Assembly: GCA_963965975.1 (NCBI GenBank)
Contig: OZ014411.1
Span: 25,279,249 to 25,343,248, forward strand
Direction of reading: 5' to 3'
Length of the DNA: 64,000 bases
From: Xestospongia bergquistia
Taxonomy: Eukaryota > Porifera > Demospongiae > Haplosclerida > Petrosiidae
Shown: positions 11,453 to 24,148 of the stretch, piece by piece
Numbering within the stretch: the stretch's first letter is position 1
Layout: every line of letters starts with the position of its first letter
Program-made: the position numbers and the translations under genes
Notes under the pieces: model-generated
Database searches by the model: none
What the model was told of the DNA's origin: nothing
The model's input: the letters and a program-made list of their open reading frames with translations, nothing else

Positions 11453-14400
11453 ATGGCTGGCATTGTAGACGAAAAGAGTCCAGCATCTACTGTAATACGT
11501 TCATACACTGATAGAATTGTGTCATCTGGTTTAGATCCATTTCAAATTGCTAGAAAACTATTTTCTTCTGGTATATTGTCTAGCAATGACTATCATACAA
11601 TTACTGATCGTCGTACTGGACAGAGTAGTAGGGATCGCCTACAATTTCTAATGGAGCAAGTCAGTATATCTGTGGAAAGTGATAAAGGAGTATTTAGTAC
11701 TTTTGTTAAGATAGTACGTAGTGTTGGTAATATCACTAGTCGTAATTTAGCGGACAGCTTAGAGGCAGCACTTCAAAGTGAAGGTAAAATGTTATGTCTG
11801 TTGTATAGCACTTGATACAATGTAGTAACTACAAACTGTGTTTTTAGGATTAAGTGTTTAGTGTTAATTATTACTACATGTACCTTTTGAAATAGAAACA
11901 GAGAATATTGTAATTAATACTGGGTTTAGAACAATTTTGACATTTTATTTTATACTTTAGTAAAAAAAGGTAGTGCGTCAAGAGATCCACAAGAAAATAT
12001 TCAAGTGATGAATGTCATTCTACAAAAAGTATTAGATAGTAATAAAGAATTATTGACATTGCAATTGGAGACGTGTATGCCAGTATTCACAAAAGAACTT
12101 TCTAAAGCTGGTCTCATCACATCTGCAGCTGCTGAGATACCAAACTATGATATCATTATGAAGCAATTTATCGGTGGAACAAAGTTTCTATCTAATATTG
12201 AAGAATTTGCTATTACATGTGACAAATATTTTCAAGTTCTTTCAAAGTTTGGTGGGCCCTTAGAAGCTGCTTCGAAAAAGATAAAGAGACAGTTAACAGA
12301 GGAAGCAAAGGCTGTGGGATATCATTTGGACTTTGGTAGTAAGTTTGAACATTACTTTGTGTTATGTTTAAAGTAATATGACTAGCAATGAGTGTTGGAT
12401 GACTATCATGATTGTCAACTATATTATGATTATTAAACTATAATATATTATATATGTACACTGACTGTTTATTTTGCAATAGCTGAATTATTCTTTACTA
12501 ATTGAAGTAATAATATGGTATAGTATAATGATGTAAGGAGTAATATTAAAGGTCTAAGTCTAGCTTTATTTAATTTTAATAGATGAAATAGCGATTTAAT
12601 GTATATATTACATGTAGGCTATCCTCATACTGCTGGTACTGTAGTAAATGTGATACCACAAACTCCTCAACCAACAAACAATGAAGGTACTGCTGAAGGC
12701 AGGTTACATATTATCCATGTGGGTTAAATTTGTAATCTATGTAGATTTATTTGTGTTATTGTAGATTTTTGGCTGTGTCCATTGTAATCATAGAAATAAT
12801 TGTCTGACAGTTACAATATCAGTACAAGTTACCCATTAACAAAAATTTGCAATATCATTAAAATGATAAAATAGCTTTATATATCCTGTATTTTGTTATA
12901 GTACATAATATAGGTATACATTGAGGTCTTGGAAACTATGTTTTATTTACTGATGTGTGTAGGCCAGAGATATATAAACGTTTCATTATTGAGACTGAGG
13001 AGGTGTATATCTGACTTGTACCATGTTGACCAATCAAATTGCTTGATTTTAATTGTTGCATTTGATATGCTTTGTCTGCTACAATTGTGTGCATCAAGAT
13101 TTGCTTTTAAGCTTAAGCTAACATTTTCAAAACTTTCCATTTTACTTGTAGTTGGAACAAAAGTAATTTCTTTTATATATAATTCTATTACTGATCTTTC
13201 AATGTTGGTATAGTACTGCTTGTCAGCCTACCCTCTTGCTTTGATATTTAGCAAAGTGTTAACTAAGTCATCCCAACTTGATTTAATTTGGTAGTAAATA
13301 CACTCAAAATCATTGATGGGGTATAAGTTCATGGAATCATTTTTACTGATCATTATTTGTCTGAAAGTTAAGCCAAAGTAGTCACCACTGACCTCAATAA
13401 TTATCAATATTTATTTATTTATAAAAAATTAATTCTTTAATACTTGGTTTGTTTAATTCTTTCAAGAGTATTTTCTTTCATATTTAAGACTTAAATAATT
13501 TTTTTAGTTATGTACTTAAACATTTTATATTGCTGACCTATTTGTTAATTACTAGTAGTCTAGTACATTTGTTATTATTATAGAGAGTAGAAACACAAAA
13601 CAGCATTCTCAGCCAAACTGTTTGATAGAACTTTAGACCTCATATAAGAATTTATATACTTCTTCTTTGGGAGGGATTTATTGACCTGATATGGCAATCT
13701 GATTGGTCAATTAATGCTTTGCATTTTACAATTAAACAAGAATAGTCCAGTAGTATGGCCTATATGTTAAGTATCTATTAATTATAGTGATATTTCACAG
13801 AGAAAATAACAAGTTTTCTTTATAAATGATTATGATTATGATAAGTTAATTGATAGGGCTCCTAATATTCTACTTATATTTACTTTATATTGATTTAATA
13901 GATGTTTCAACTCCTGTTCCAGTTTCATCTGAGACAAGTAGTGAGAATATAAATAAAGAAAGTGGTAAGTTTGTTATACATGTGTCATAGTTGTAGCTAA
14001 CGTTTCCTGAAGATGCTATATAACCATACAATAAATGTACTTATCCCAAAACTGTATTTATCAAAGTATTATTGGGACAAGATGATTGATTATATTTAGA
14101 ATTGATGTAGTTATCATTTTCTAACTTAGTATTGTGTTTATAGTTTGTGATATCAGTAGCATCATTGAAATCTATTTACTTTAATGTTTAGCTTTGCTGT
14201 AATAACTTCATTTACTTTTTGCATTATTATCAATGTAGGTGGAAGAGATGACACTTTTCTGATAAAGCAACCACAACAGGCTAAAGATACTACTACTAAT
14301 AATGCAGTAAAACTAGTATACCCGGGTCAGCAGAAACCAGTTTTATCTGAAGCAAAAGGTTTGTTTGTATTATCAAGTTCAACATATTGTAAATATGGGT

Positions 14401-16762
14401 CATATACTGAGGCCGAAGTAGATATGTGATTTATATACCAATGGCCACAGGCCAGAGGTACATAAAGACATAGCTAATGAGACTAAGATATTTAACTGAC
14501 TTGTACCATGTTGACCAATCAGATTGCTTTAATTCATTTGCTACATTAGATACATTGTGTCTGGTAGTTGCTAAAGATACGTGTGTGTGTCAAGATATGC
14601 TTTAGCTAACAAAGAATGCTTACCATTTTATTTGCAGTAGAAGAAATGAACTTTCTTAATTATGCTTTTGTTTACAATACACAACAAAGCTTTTTTGCTA
14701 GAGTGCTATACTGGTGTTAGCCCCACCCCCTATTTTGATGTTCAGCTGAACATCATACTGATTAGCTAGAGATTCCAACTTGGCTTGGTAACAATAGTTG
14801 TTACTTTTAAACAAAGCTTTACACTCCAAAAATGACGATGATGTTTAAGCTCATGGAAAAGTTTTTACTGAGTATTAGGCTTTATTAACAGAAAAATGGA
14901 ACCACTGAAGTAGTCTTGTGAGGGAAAAAGAGAGAAAAGCCTTGTGAAACTATCACTGAAATTCACTATTAGCACATTTAGCATTCCATTCATTAAATCT
15001 CAGTCTTTTCTTGTTTCACACTTTCAGAAACACTGTCTTCCATACACTAACAGTCTTAAGTTATGTAATTTTTGATATTATTGACCTATTTATTACTAAT
15101 CTAATTTTCATAGTCTCAGAAAAGAGTATATAAGAACTTATACACCTCTCCGGGAGGTGTATAAAGTTATTAATTTTGATATTGTTAAACTATTTATTAC
15201 TAACCTAAATTTTAATAATGTTTGCTGTAATAAATTGATTTGTAGAAAATAGACATAACACAGCAGTCTTAATCATATTGATTGTTATAACATTAGAAAT
15301 CATGGCTTCACAAGAGTATATAAGAACTTATATACCTTCTGAAGAGGTGTTAAGTTCTTTATTGACCAGAAATGGAGCAATCTGATTGGTCAATTAAGAC
15401 ATATCATGGTATACTAATATTATTTTGTTTTAAAGGTGGTGGGAACAATGGTCATCATGTGAAGGAGCCAAGTTGCCACTCTACAGACTTAGGTATAGTA
15501 ATTTTGTAATAATAAATAATAACTTAATGAAGTAAGGCATATTCTATCTTTAATTACATTATATTATATAGCTTGTTAAATTAAGTATGTAAATTTTCTG
15601 GTTATTGTTATCAATTATATTGCACTCTAAGACTTCAAGGAAGTCTGATGGTTTCATTTTATAATTATACTTTTTACTAAAGAATACTCCCTGATAAGCT
15701 TATATGTATATGTCATCAGAGATCATGGAAAAACATTTAGCCCTTGGATGTATGAAAATGCCTTCAGTCTTGTCTCTCTTCTTATCCATTTTCCATGAAT
15801 AAGTAACAAGAAAAACTAATATAATCATGCTTCCTCTTTAAAATGACTAACTATTCATCACTCCATACTGTACTATCTGGTGACGATATGTGTGTATTGT
15901 TTACTATGTTTCCTACTGTACAGTAGTTGCCACCCATAAGTAGTTGCCAAACTTAAATAGTGGCCATCCCTTTGTCTGTATGTCAATGAAATTGATACCA
16001 ACCTCAAATAGTAACCTTCCCTATCATTGACTAAAGCCAATAAAATTGTTCCTTGTTCGTTATAGAAAGCATGTCTATTTCTTGTAACAAGTGGTGACGA
16101 ACTGGCTCATGGAACACATTCTGTGCAATAAATTACCTCTTATAGCGTGTCTTTTATTCAATTGAATTAATATAGTATAATATAAATATATTAATTATAT
16201 TATTATATAATTAATGTAGTGTATACTGATTTGTCTGTTAACTTTAAATGACTTAGGCATACTCACATGAAATTGACACGAACCGTCTGTGACTACTGAG
16301 ATGAAAGAAGCCATTTATTATAATATTCATATTGTTAATTGTTATCTTCAAGTAGTTTTGTTGGTAGGGCATGGCTAAAATTGTAAAAAAATCATCCTAT
16401 AATAGTTTGACAGTGGTAATACTACAGTAAAACTCTTACTGTTAAAGATTGAAGATCTAATAGAAGATATGGAGAAATAACAAAATACTAGAAGGCAGCT
16501 AGATGGACCCGCAGTAGCAAAGAACATACATACTTACTTAGAAAGACGGGCCATTAGGAATGAATATTCATATATTGGATGTATAGATACACAGTAATGA
16601 AAATCACTGGATTTTTAATTATCAAAGTTGGTTCTCATTTACTTCTTTCACTTTTGTTCTATAGACTATTCTAAACCCATTCAAGCAACTCTGGCAGTAG
16701 AAGGTACTATCATTGACAACACAAGTGACTATATTCAGGAGAGTCGATCTGAATCTAGTTAA
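11453..16762 (+). CDS. CARD-containing protein (gene A)
   Basis: Seven exons: 11453-11783, 11961-12338, 12618-12686, 13902-13964, 14239-14358, 15436-15492, 16665-16762. Every internal boundary is phase 1 and the sum closes at TAA, about 371 aa. Exon 1 is one helical CARD-like death-fold (VIRSYTDRIVSSGLDPFQIA; STFVKIVRSVG) homologous to exon 1 of genes B and C, sharing also the start context TAGTTATGG. Exon 2 is another helical module (LETCMPVFTKELSKAGLIT; KYFQVLSKFGGPLEAAS), possibly a second death-fold. Exons 3-7 are short, rich in Pro, Ser, Thr, Asn and Gln, and look disordered. Likely an adaptor that binds other CARDs; partners are not known. Symmetric phase-1 exons can be shuffled without loss of frame. 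The upstream TTTCCCAATAG suggests a 5' UTR intron. Confidence 0.82.
12944..13735. mobile_element. Repeat element copy 1 in gene A intron 3
   Basis: Shares order and sequence with the element at 14440-15405: GGCCAGAG..ATA near the left, TGTTGACCAATCAAATTGCT subterminally, and an inverted GCAATCTGATTGGTCAATTA near the right end. The inverted CCAATC/GATTGG blocks point to a non-autonomous inverted-repeat (MITE-like) element. No coding capacity. Confidence 0.55.
14440..15405. mobile_element. Repeat element copy 2 in gene A intron 5
   Basis: Second copy of the element at 12944-13735, with an extra internal duplication: AGAGTATATAAGAACTTATA occurs at about 15121 and again at about 15312, each near a hairpin with GGTGT arms. 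Ends near GCAATCTGATTGGTCAATTA. No coding capacity. Confidence 0.55.
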
Positions 16763-18240
16763 TAATATTCATTAATTTTATTATATGTTTGTTAAAACGT
16801 CATTGTTAGGGGGTAATATGTGTACATTACTTTGTGTAATGATTAATTATCAACAATTCTTAGAGATACTTGAACCATTGCTAATTATGACAGTATTAAA
16901 ATTTTACCTAGACATTACATTATCCAACGTACATATTGGACACATTGTGTTGTGTTTGCATAATTTCATAAGATAGAACTTTGTAATGCCATATTCAACA
17001 ATTTAATTAGTGTAATATAGACAACCATTGCATTGTAACAAATAGATTCATATATAATGCAGTGCAGTGTTTTATACTGAGAAGGGGGTATCCCTGGGAC
17101 TCCCCCTTAGAATAAACTTCCGATCTGAAATGTGTTAAAATAATTTTGGTTTATAAATATTCATCAAATAATACATAACTAAATCCTTGTTGTGTACAAG
17201 AAATATAACCGAAGGACATAAAGCATAGAAAACTTATAAGAATCTATGGAGAGTGGTATATGGCCTTGTGCACTATTATTTATATTTGTCTCCCTACTCC
17301 CAAAATCCTAATTGGTGATGGCTGTAGAATGTCATTGTTTCAAAGAATAATTTTTATCCTTCTTATATAATAGCTGAATATTACTATAATGTATAATTTT
17401 TTGAAGACCGAGGCTTGAATATGATAACTATACAGTACTTCTACATAAAATCACCTTGTTTCAAGAATACTTTGACAAATATTGCTGTTAGGACAAAATA
17501 CAAATATTGCTAGCTGTACAGAATCCGTATGAAATATTAAATATACTATTGTTTGTATAGGAGTAGGGTGGGGTCTAGTACTCACTATATTCTCGTGAAT
17601 ATATAGTATAACATAGCGGAAAGCGTATTAACATACGTGGAAATAACAACGTCAGCCTTCTGGTCGCATAAGAACGTTATGTCTTCGAATTTAAAGAAAA
17701 GTAAGTTCTTTTCCTTATCAGGAGGGCATGAAGAAGTGTAACTGAGGAGTGTCTAGATCTAACTATAATTCTTCCAAGCTTGTTAGTCTTATTACCTATA
17801 TATTTGAAGAAACCAAACAGTGTTGCAGCATCTCAAACATGTTTTATAGGTACTTCAAGTTCTCTGCGTCGTTGTTTGGATGCCACACGGGCCAAACATA
17901 CTAGATGTAAACAACGAAACGACGTCAGCGGATGTATGACCAATACCCAGTCTCGTCCTCAAGGCGGAGCTTTTACGCGTTGGCGCCATGGCATAATGGC
18001 GTCTGGTAGCAGTTACCATGGCTACTTTAACTAAAGATGGCTGCCTTATATAAATGAATTAACATATGGCTGATTTTCCCACTAATTAGTTGTCGTATGT
18101 ACATCACGAACAAGCGAGTAGTTGATAAAAATAAACATACCAACAGATAAAAGTAATAAGGCCACCATCACCACAAATTGGAGTTATTATTATTTAGTAG
18201 AACACAATTTTTCGTAGCAGGTAGCTTTCACTCTTAAAAG
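16763..18240. other. Promoter-side region of caspase 1
   Basis: A CpG-containing stretch at about 17570-18010 is shared in part with unit 2. It includes a possible tiny first exon at 17681-17702 (ATGTCTTCG.. then GTAAGT); the unit 2 equivalent at 32459 differs by an in-frame 6-bp deletion. A frame at 17852-18034 (SSLRRCLDATRA) is only partly kept in unit 2. I could not join these to the caspase with matching phases. Confidence 0.4.
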
Positions 18241-18302
18241 AGTTCTATTCCAAAAAAGTTACCAACAGTTACCCACTACAACACACACTACCACCACATG
18301 TG
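18241..18302 (+). other. Candidate upstream exon of caspase 1
   Basis: Open frame SIPKKLPTVTHYNTHYHHM between an AAAAG acceptor and GTGGTAAGT donor. It ends in phase 2, as the next exon at 18963 needs. The unit 2 equivalent (32942-33003) has the same length and splice sites. No start codon is present, so at least one more exon lies upstream. Confidence 0.45.
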
Positions 18303-18962
18303 GTAAGTTCCTACACAAACGTTATTATGTTGTATAGTATCTATGAGCCAGACAACTACTGCTTAAGTGTTTTTCTGTGGTCACATGAATCATGCCACAA
18401 ACACATTTAGCTCCTTCTATGTATGGTCAAAGGTTAGTAATGAAGGACTTTGTGATAATATAAGACAGAAGCTTGATACTCCTTATCTTTCTTCATGCAC
18501 TCCTGTTTTTATTCTCTTTATAATTATAGAGTTAACTATTAACATATTTTTAAAAATCTTCTGCAATTAGACAATTGGTCAGTAGCAATTGTCAGGAGGG
18601 TTTAAGGTTGATAGCAGTGTCATTTTGTATCACTTACAAACTAAATGTTTTCTTTTTATAACTAGAGTATATTTTAATTGTACCACTACTTTTTAATTGT
18701 TTTATATTACTGTTTTCCTACACTATATGAAAGTTTTTTTGAATAATTCTGGAATGACAGTGCTTCAGCCACTGGAGAAAAACAGCCTTAAGCTTTAAAC
18801 TTTAACTGCTAGTTGTAACAACTAGTATTTTCTTGTTTTAAATGCAGTTAGATCTTTGCCCATTGCAACTGGCTTTTCAGCTACAATACCCTCATTTTAT
18901 CCCCTATTTTCACTTGATTACGTTGTTCTAGAATAACAGACTTACAATATTATTATTATAAG

Positions 18963-21477
18963 CATCAATGAACATCCTTTAGAATGGTACGACTCCAATC
19001 TGTCATATGGCCGATGCACAATAATAAGCAATGAAAATTTCCTAGGGTATGATAAAAGAGTTGGGACTGAAATTGATGCTCAAGCTGTTTTTAACACCTT
19101 TCGCAAACTTAAGTTTAAAGTTAAGAAGCACACTGATGTGACATATGGAAGGATGCTCGAATTACTTCAATACCTTCAAGAGATAGATTATAGCAATTGT
19201 TATTGTAATTTCCTTTTTATATTAAGTCATGGGTCTCAAGAAGGTGTGATAACTGCAGATGGTCGATGTGTCTCTTATGATGTTATACAAGGTTATTTCA
19301 CTGCCTCAAAATGTCCATCTCTGAGCGAAAAGCCAAAGGTCTTCATTTTTCAACTGTGTCGAAATTCCAATGGGCATAGTTATGATTCTCGTGCTTTAGA
19401 AAATCATATGCTAATTGCATTTGCTTCTCAGCCATCTAGTACTGCCTATCGTTATCCAGATGAGGGTTCTCCATACATTCAGTCGTTAGTTTCAGTAATT
19501 GAAGAAAATGTAGCTGATGATGAAGACTTTCTTAGTATGCTCACAATGGTAGCAAAGCAGGTCATGACTTGTTATGGAGGAATTCAACAAGCTCCAGACT
19601 TCAGGTCACGACTTTTATATAAGCTCTCATTATTGATGTGAGTTATTATCGCTGCTATATGAAATACCTTGCGTTAGATCTTATTAGAAATATTATGTAT
19701 ATTATTATATTTATGCATACATTTTTATAGTCTCTTGTTGTTATTATACAGAATTCCACACCCTGCAATTGTGTTGCCATCATCAGCATGTAGTCGAAGT
19801 AGTTTTCCTGATCATACCACTACAGAGATAGTAAGAGGCTTATCAAAAGTGCCACCAATGGAAACTCTTGATGTAATGGTACCAGGGTCTAGTAATACCT
19901 GGCCTAGACCTAAACTACGGAGGGAGAAAAAGGTGATACTCAATATTTCAAGGAAAACTACATGATTAATTAATTGTACAAGTTAATTAGGAATCTTAAT
20001 AATTTTATATAAAGTGTTACAGCAAATATGTGAATGTAGGCAATAAATTTTAAACTCACACATATATCTCAAGGGGAGAGACAGTATATTAAAACTGGGA
20101 GAGGGGGGGGGGGGCTGAGCATTCATGAAGAGGGAGTTATGTATGCATATGCTTTAGAATGAACAAAAACATCAGTTTTAAGGAGCATAACCGCATTCAT
20201 TTTGACTATATGATCAGTAGTTACCAAAGTATCTAATATGTTCTTCAATTCTGGCTACAACTTTTTTAGGTACAGATACTAAATCTAACTCATCAGTTAG
20301 TTTTTTGTGAACATGAAGTAATACACATTTTGTTCAGTCATAGTTGACTGGAGATAAGTAAAACATGCTTCAGAGGTGTTTTTGCCATTGTGAAGTTTAG
20401 CTTTGAATCAAAGTACAACATCATCTTGGTAGCACTTACAGTGTAGCAGGGTACTAATGTAGTGTGAGTATTAAATGGATCTTACAAAACCACAAAAGAG
20501 AAGATATTGTCTCAATGTTACATGTTACACCTTACAAGGAATAGAAAGATGTGATCAATTCATTCCATGAATTCATGAATTGCTAACTGACATCCTTAGC
20601 CCTTCCCCCCCCCCCCCCCCTCCACTTTAAAAGTAGAGTGGCTCAAAGCCCCTGCCCCCCAGGTTCTCTACCAGTGTATGCATTAGTCATATGTCTTGGG
20701 AAGTAATGTAAAATGTAACTATGTTAATTAAACCCACATTATATTAATTATTGTGACTAATTAGGCGAAGTCAATGTTGAACAGTAGTACATCATCTGAT
20801 GAAGACAATGGAGAAGTGAGAATAATGTTATTTGCTGAAAATGAAACTAATCTTAAAGGTATGAAATTATGAAGAATCTTTTATGAATCTATTATTTAGT
20901 ATTATATAACATTTCTTTGTAATAAAACCACAATAGATATTTTAGTACATATAAGCACAACTTCTAAATGTGGTACCTAAAATCTACTAGTCATGCATTC
21001 AAGTATGGCAAAGTAGAACATTAAATTACCAGCTCTTTTAGATAGTGTATATGTTAAAATAATCAGTTTACTAACTGTTTAATATTATAGCCATGTTCAA
21101 ATAAGTCATGATACTTTGTTGCCTCATTCATAGCGCTGAAGTGCACTTCATCAAAGAAAGATGACAAGGAAACATCATCTAACTCTAGTAGTGTCAATGA
21201 TCTTGAGAGCTCTGTGGATGATAGAGGACTTGATGATTCCAATGATGATAGAGAAATGTCAGTTGAGAATGTACATAACAGTGAAACATCTGATCATCAG
21301 AACTTACAAGATGAGGATTTTCAAGTTTATCAATCAAATGATATAATACAGAGAGTAAGTGGAGACTGGATTGAAGTTGTTCCATTTCGTCTGCAGTTTG
21401 AAGAAATGTTTTTTGAACCTTTTTCTTCTTCAAACCTTGGAGAAGACTGGGTAAACGTCAATTTATGTATTTTCTAA
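18963..21477 (+). CDS. Caspase-family cysteine protease 1
   Basis: Exons 18963-19637, 19752-19932, 20765-20858, 21134-21477; N-terminus unresolved (candidate exon 18241-18302). The first exon holds nearly the whole catalytic unit: p20 start GRCTIISNENFLGYDKRVGT, catalytic His in LSHGSQEG (19228-19230), catalytic Cys in FQLCRN (19357-19359), then p10 with AYRYPDEGSPYIQSL, whose Arg (19450-19452) matches the S1-pocket arginine of caspases. The pentapeptide is QLCRN instead of the usual QACRG. Only about 14 residues separate p20 and p10, with no obvious cleavable linker. Beyond p10 come about 200 further residues: a Ser/Pro stretch, then a Ser/Asp/Glu-rich tail ending WIEVVPFRLQFEEMFFEPF, which canonical caspases lack. 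The tail may end at 21477 or splice on at GTAAAC (21451). Confidence 0.85.
20070..20676. mobile_element. G/C-rich hAT-like MITE, absent from unit 2
   Basis: About 600 bp present here but missing at the matching place in unit 2 (near 34790). Ends read CAAGGGGAGAGACAG and, on the complement, CACTGGTAGAGAACCTGG, with long G runs (about 20101) and C runs (about 20605) near opposite ends. The end motif resembles the hAT type CAGTGG..GAGA. Clear target duplications were not found. It lies in the caspase 1 tail intron. Confidence 0.6.
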
Positions 21478-24148
21478 AATTAATATATTATTAGTTGCTG
21501 TAATTATTATTTGGTTATGCTAGGTAGTACAGGTATATTTATTGTTTTATTTATAAGTCTTAAGGTTACTACGTCTCATACTTCCTTCAATCATTCCTTT
21601 CTTTTTTTGTATTTGTTTTTTTCCTGGAGGAGGAATGTTTTGTCTATTATATCATGTTGGACATCATGTCATTTTATTACTTCATATTATCACATTATTT
21701 TATGTGTCATCTATTTTATCATTATATTTTATTTTGTATAATTATAAAGAATGAGTTGTTATTGCTACAATGAGAGTTATCATTTTGGTTGTAAATATAT
21801 AATTTCAGAGATTAGTGGTGGTCAGTGTTCAAAATATGTAAATGAATGCATAGAATAAAACATGTGATGTGTACTTTAATGTACGTTTCACACTGAAAAT
21901 GTGATCAGTGGGGGATTGAGTAAAGATATATCATACTTCTAGTTGACCATGTACCCTCTTAAAAAGTATACGTAGAAATACAAAGTGTATTTGGTTGGGC
22001 AATATACCTACCCTTTTGAGAAAGATATGGTAAATTGATGGTTTAGTATTATACATGTGTAATAATGTAATGTTGCACAATGTTATGTGATCCAGAATCT
22101 GCTGATTATTAATACTGTAATTACACTGTGAATATAGTCACTTTCTTAACTTGTGGGAAAGATACTGCTAAGTAGATTGCAACCTCTTGTTCAATGTGAA
22201 AGATTGATGGTCACTGTCTCAATTGTCTTTGTTTTATTTAAGTTAAGGAATGATAGCTCAGATACTGTACTTCTTTGTTAAGTGATTGTAGACTACACCC
22301 TCAGATTTAAAGGCATCACTAGTTATGCGAATATCTCAAATTATATAGTAGGCATGGTACCAGAGCAGGTCATAAATCACTATATGAAACTCATCAACAT
22401 CAATTGGACGAACATTCCATTAGTAACTGTGCCATTTAGGAGAAGTCATTGTTGAGCAGTAATACATCATTTGATGAAGACAATGAAAAAGTGAGAATAA
22501 GTTTGTTTGCTTGAAATGAAACAAATCTTAAAGTTAAGGTATGAACAATTTTTTTGAGAATTTATAACTTAGCATCATGCATCTTTGAATCATGCTGGAA
22601 TATAAGGGTCAAAAATGTCTCTTCTGCTAGTCAATGTTAAATTTTCTAAAACGTTATATAAAAGCACAATTTATTCACTGTACACTATAGAGTATACAAA
22701 ATATGTAATTTTCTCCAATTTAACTTGTCACTATGTCCACATCTCATTTTGTTAATACAATTTCCACTATTAATAGTATGTACATGCAATAACTCAAGTG
22801 TAATTCAGGTAATTAATATTAGAAGATTTCCTCAAAGTATACACACTGATACATCCCATAAGATCCAAATGATTATAGGACTGCCTGGTGCACACAAAGT
22901 ACCAGTCATGCAGTGACAAGTACCATAATATAATGTTGCATGCTTTGATCTGTTCAACTTGCTATGGTATTTCTCCCATTTAGAGTCAGTGTGATGTATA
23001 ATTATGGAGTGCCTAATAAATGCCTCTCAGGAAGTCTATAATTTATTGAGTATTAAACTAATTCCACCCCTAAATCCTAAACATTGATTTTATGCAGCAA
23101 AGTATGGACATCTTGCTGGACCTTTAGGCATTGCCTAGTATATAATTATCATAGTGAGCCATTATGTGGATGTGGAATACAATGTCATAGATAGAGTTAC
23201 ACTGAGATCACTCAGTTACATCATTATCCAGTATTACTGGTGTATTCTCAAATATAATTATTACAATATATGTTTCTTGTATTGCTCAGTACTAGACATC
23301 AAAGACATCAGATGAACCACAAAAATCACAATTAATGGTTAACCACATTTGTGTCTGTCTGTAACATTACTTAATTACTCTAGTTGCTATGGATATGCTA
23401 CTATGAATGCATCACTATACATCTTCCAAGTATCAGGGTCATAAATTAAAGTGGGTGCAAAGCTAGCAGACATGATATAGCATTACATAACAGACATGAG
23501 ACTACTTTTGGCTGTCAGAAGTGACCACACTAATCTGTTTATTTATTGAACTAATGGATTGTTGAAACATTATCCATTACTTCATTACTACCTTGACTAC
23601 CACATAAAGATCTGAAGGTAACAAGAGTCACCATTTGGAATAAACATGCACTATCCCATTTATACTTATAATGTTTGATTGCAAATTTTTCATTTGAATT
23701 ATTAAAAGAGCTAGAAAAATTTTAAACTGACTGACCTAATGAAGTATTTTATTCATTGTAAGTACTGCAGTTTGCAGTTTGAATCACACCAATATAGAAG
23801 TTGAAAAATGCCTCTGTTGTAACTCAATAAAAACTACTTTTAAACTCTCTTTACAAGCAAAATAACTACTTATTCACAGTAGTACATTGTAACATACTAA
23901 ATCACTGTCCACACCTCTTTTGCTAATACAATTTCCACCTATACTTTTCATAGCATGTTTGTACCAAAAGTCTAATGTAATACAGTTGAGTAATATTAAC
24001 ACACACTGATATGAATAGCTAATTAACTAACAACAAATTTTACTGCAAAAGTTTAAATGATCTAACTAAGGTGTACACAAAAACAACAAAAATATAAAAA
24101 TGTGAGATAGTAATATGTTCAATCAGTGAGCTGGCAAAATATTCACAG
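21478..24148. other. Intergenic between convergent caspase 1 and tyrosinase 1
   Basis: Well conserved with unit 2 (35605-38282). It contains a decayed copy of a caspase tail exon (22439-22545) and a short stretch resembling tyrosinase exon 1 (about 22936-22998). No intact gene. Confidence 0.5.
22439..22545 (+). pseudogene. Decayed copy of caspase tail exon
   Basis: Matches the exon at 20765-20858 (CATCATTTGATGAAGACAAT against CATCATCTGATGAAGACAAT, and on through AATGAAACAAATCTTAAAG), with its donor region. The frame ends at TGA after TTTGCT. The same relic occurs in unit 2 at about 36571-36680, so it predates the 15-kb duplication. Confidence 0.7.

Noticed and set aside
12929..13213. Frames on both strands in gene A intron 3
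   Set aside because: They fall inside the repeat element and show only low-complexity hydrophobic text.
17852..18034. Plus-strand frame SSLRRCLDATRA.. as a caspase prodomain exon
   Set aside because: In unit 2 the acceptor is missing and the frame is not kept; it may be promoter-side CpG sequence.
21194..21433. Minus-strand frames over the caspase tail exon (also 35208-35506)
   Set aside because: Antisense of the exon whose frame joins the caspase by matching splice phases.
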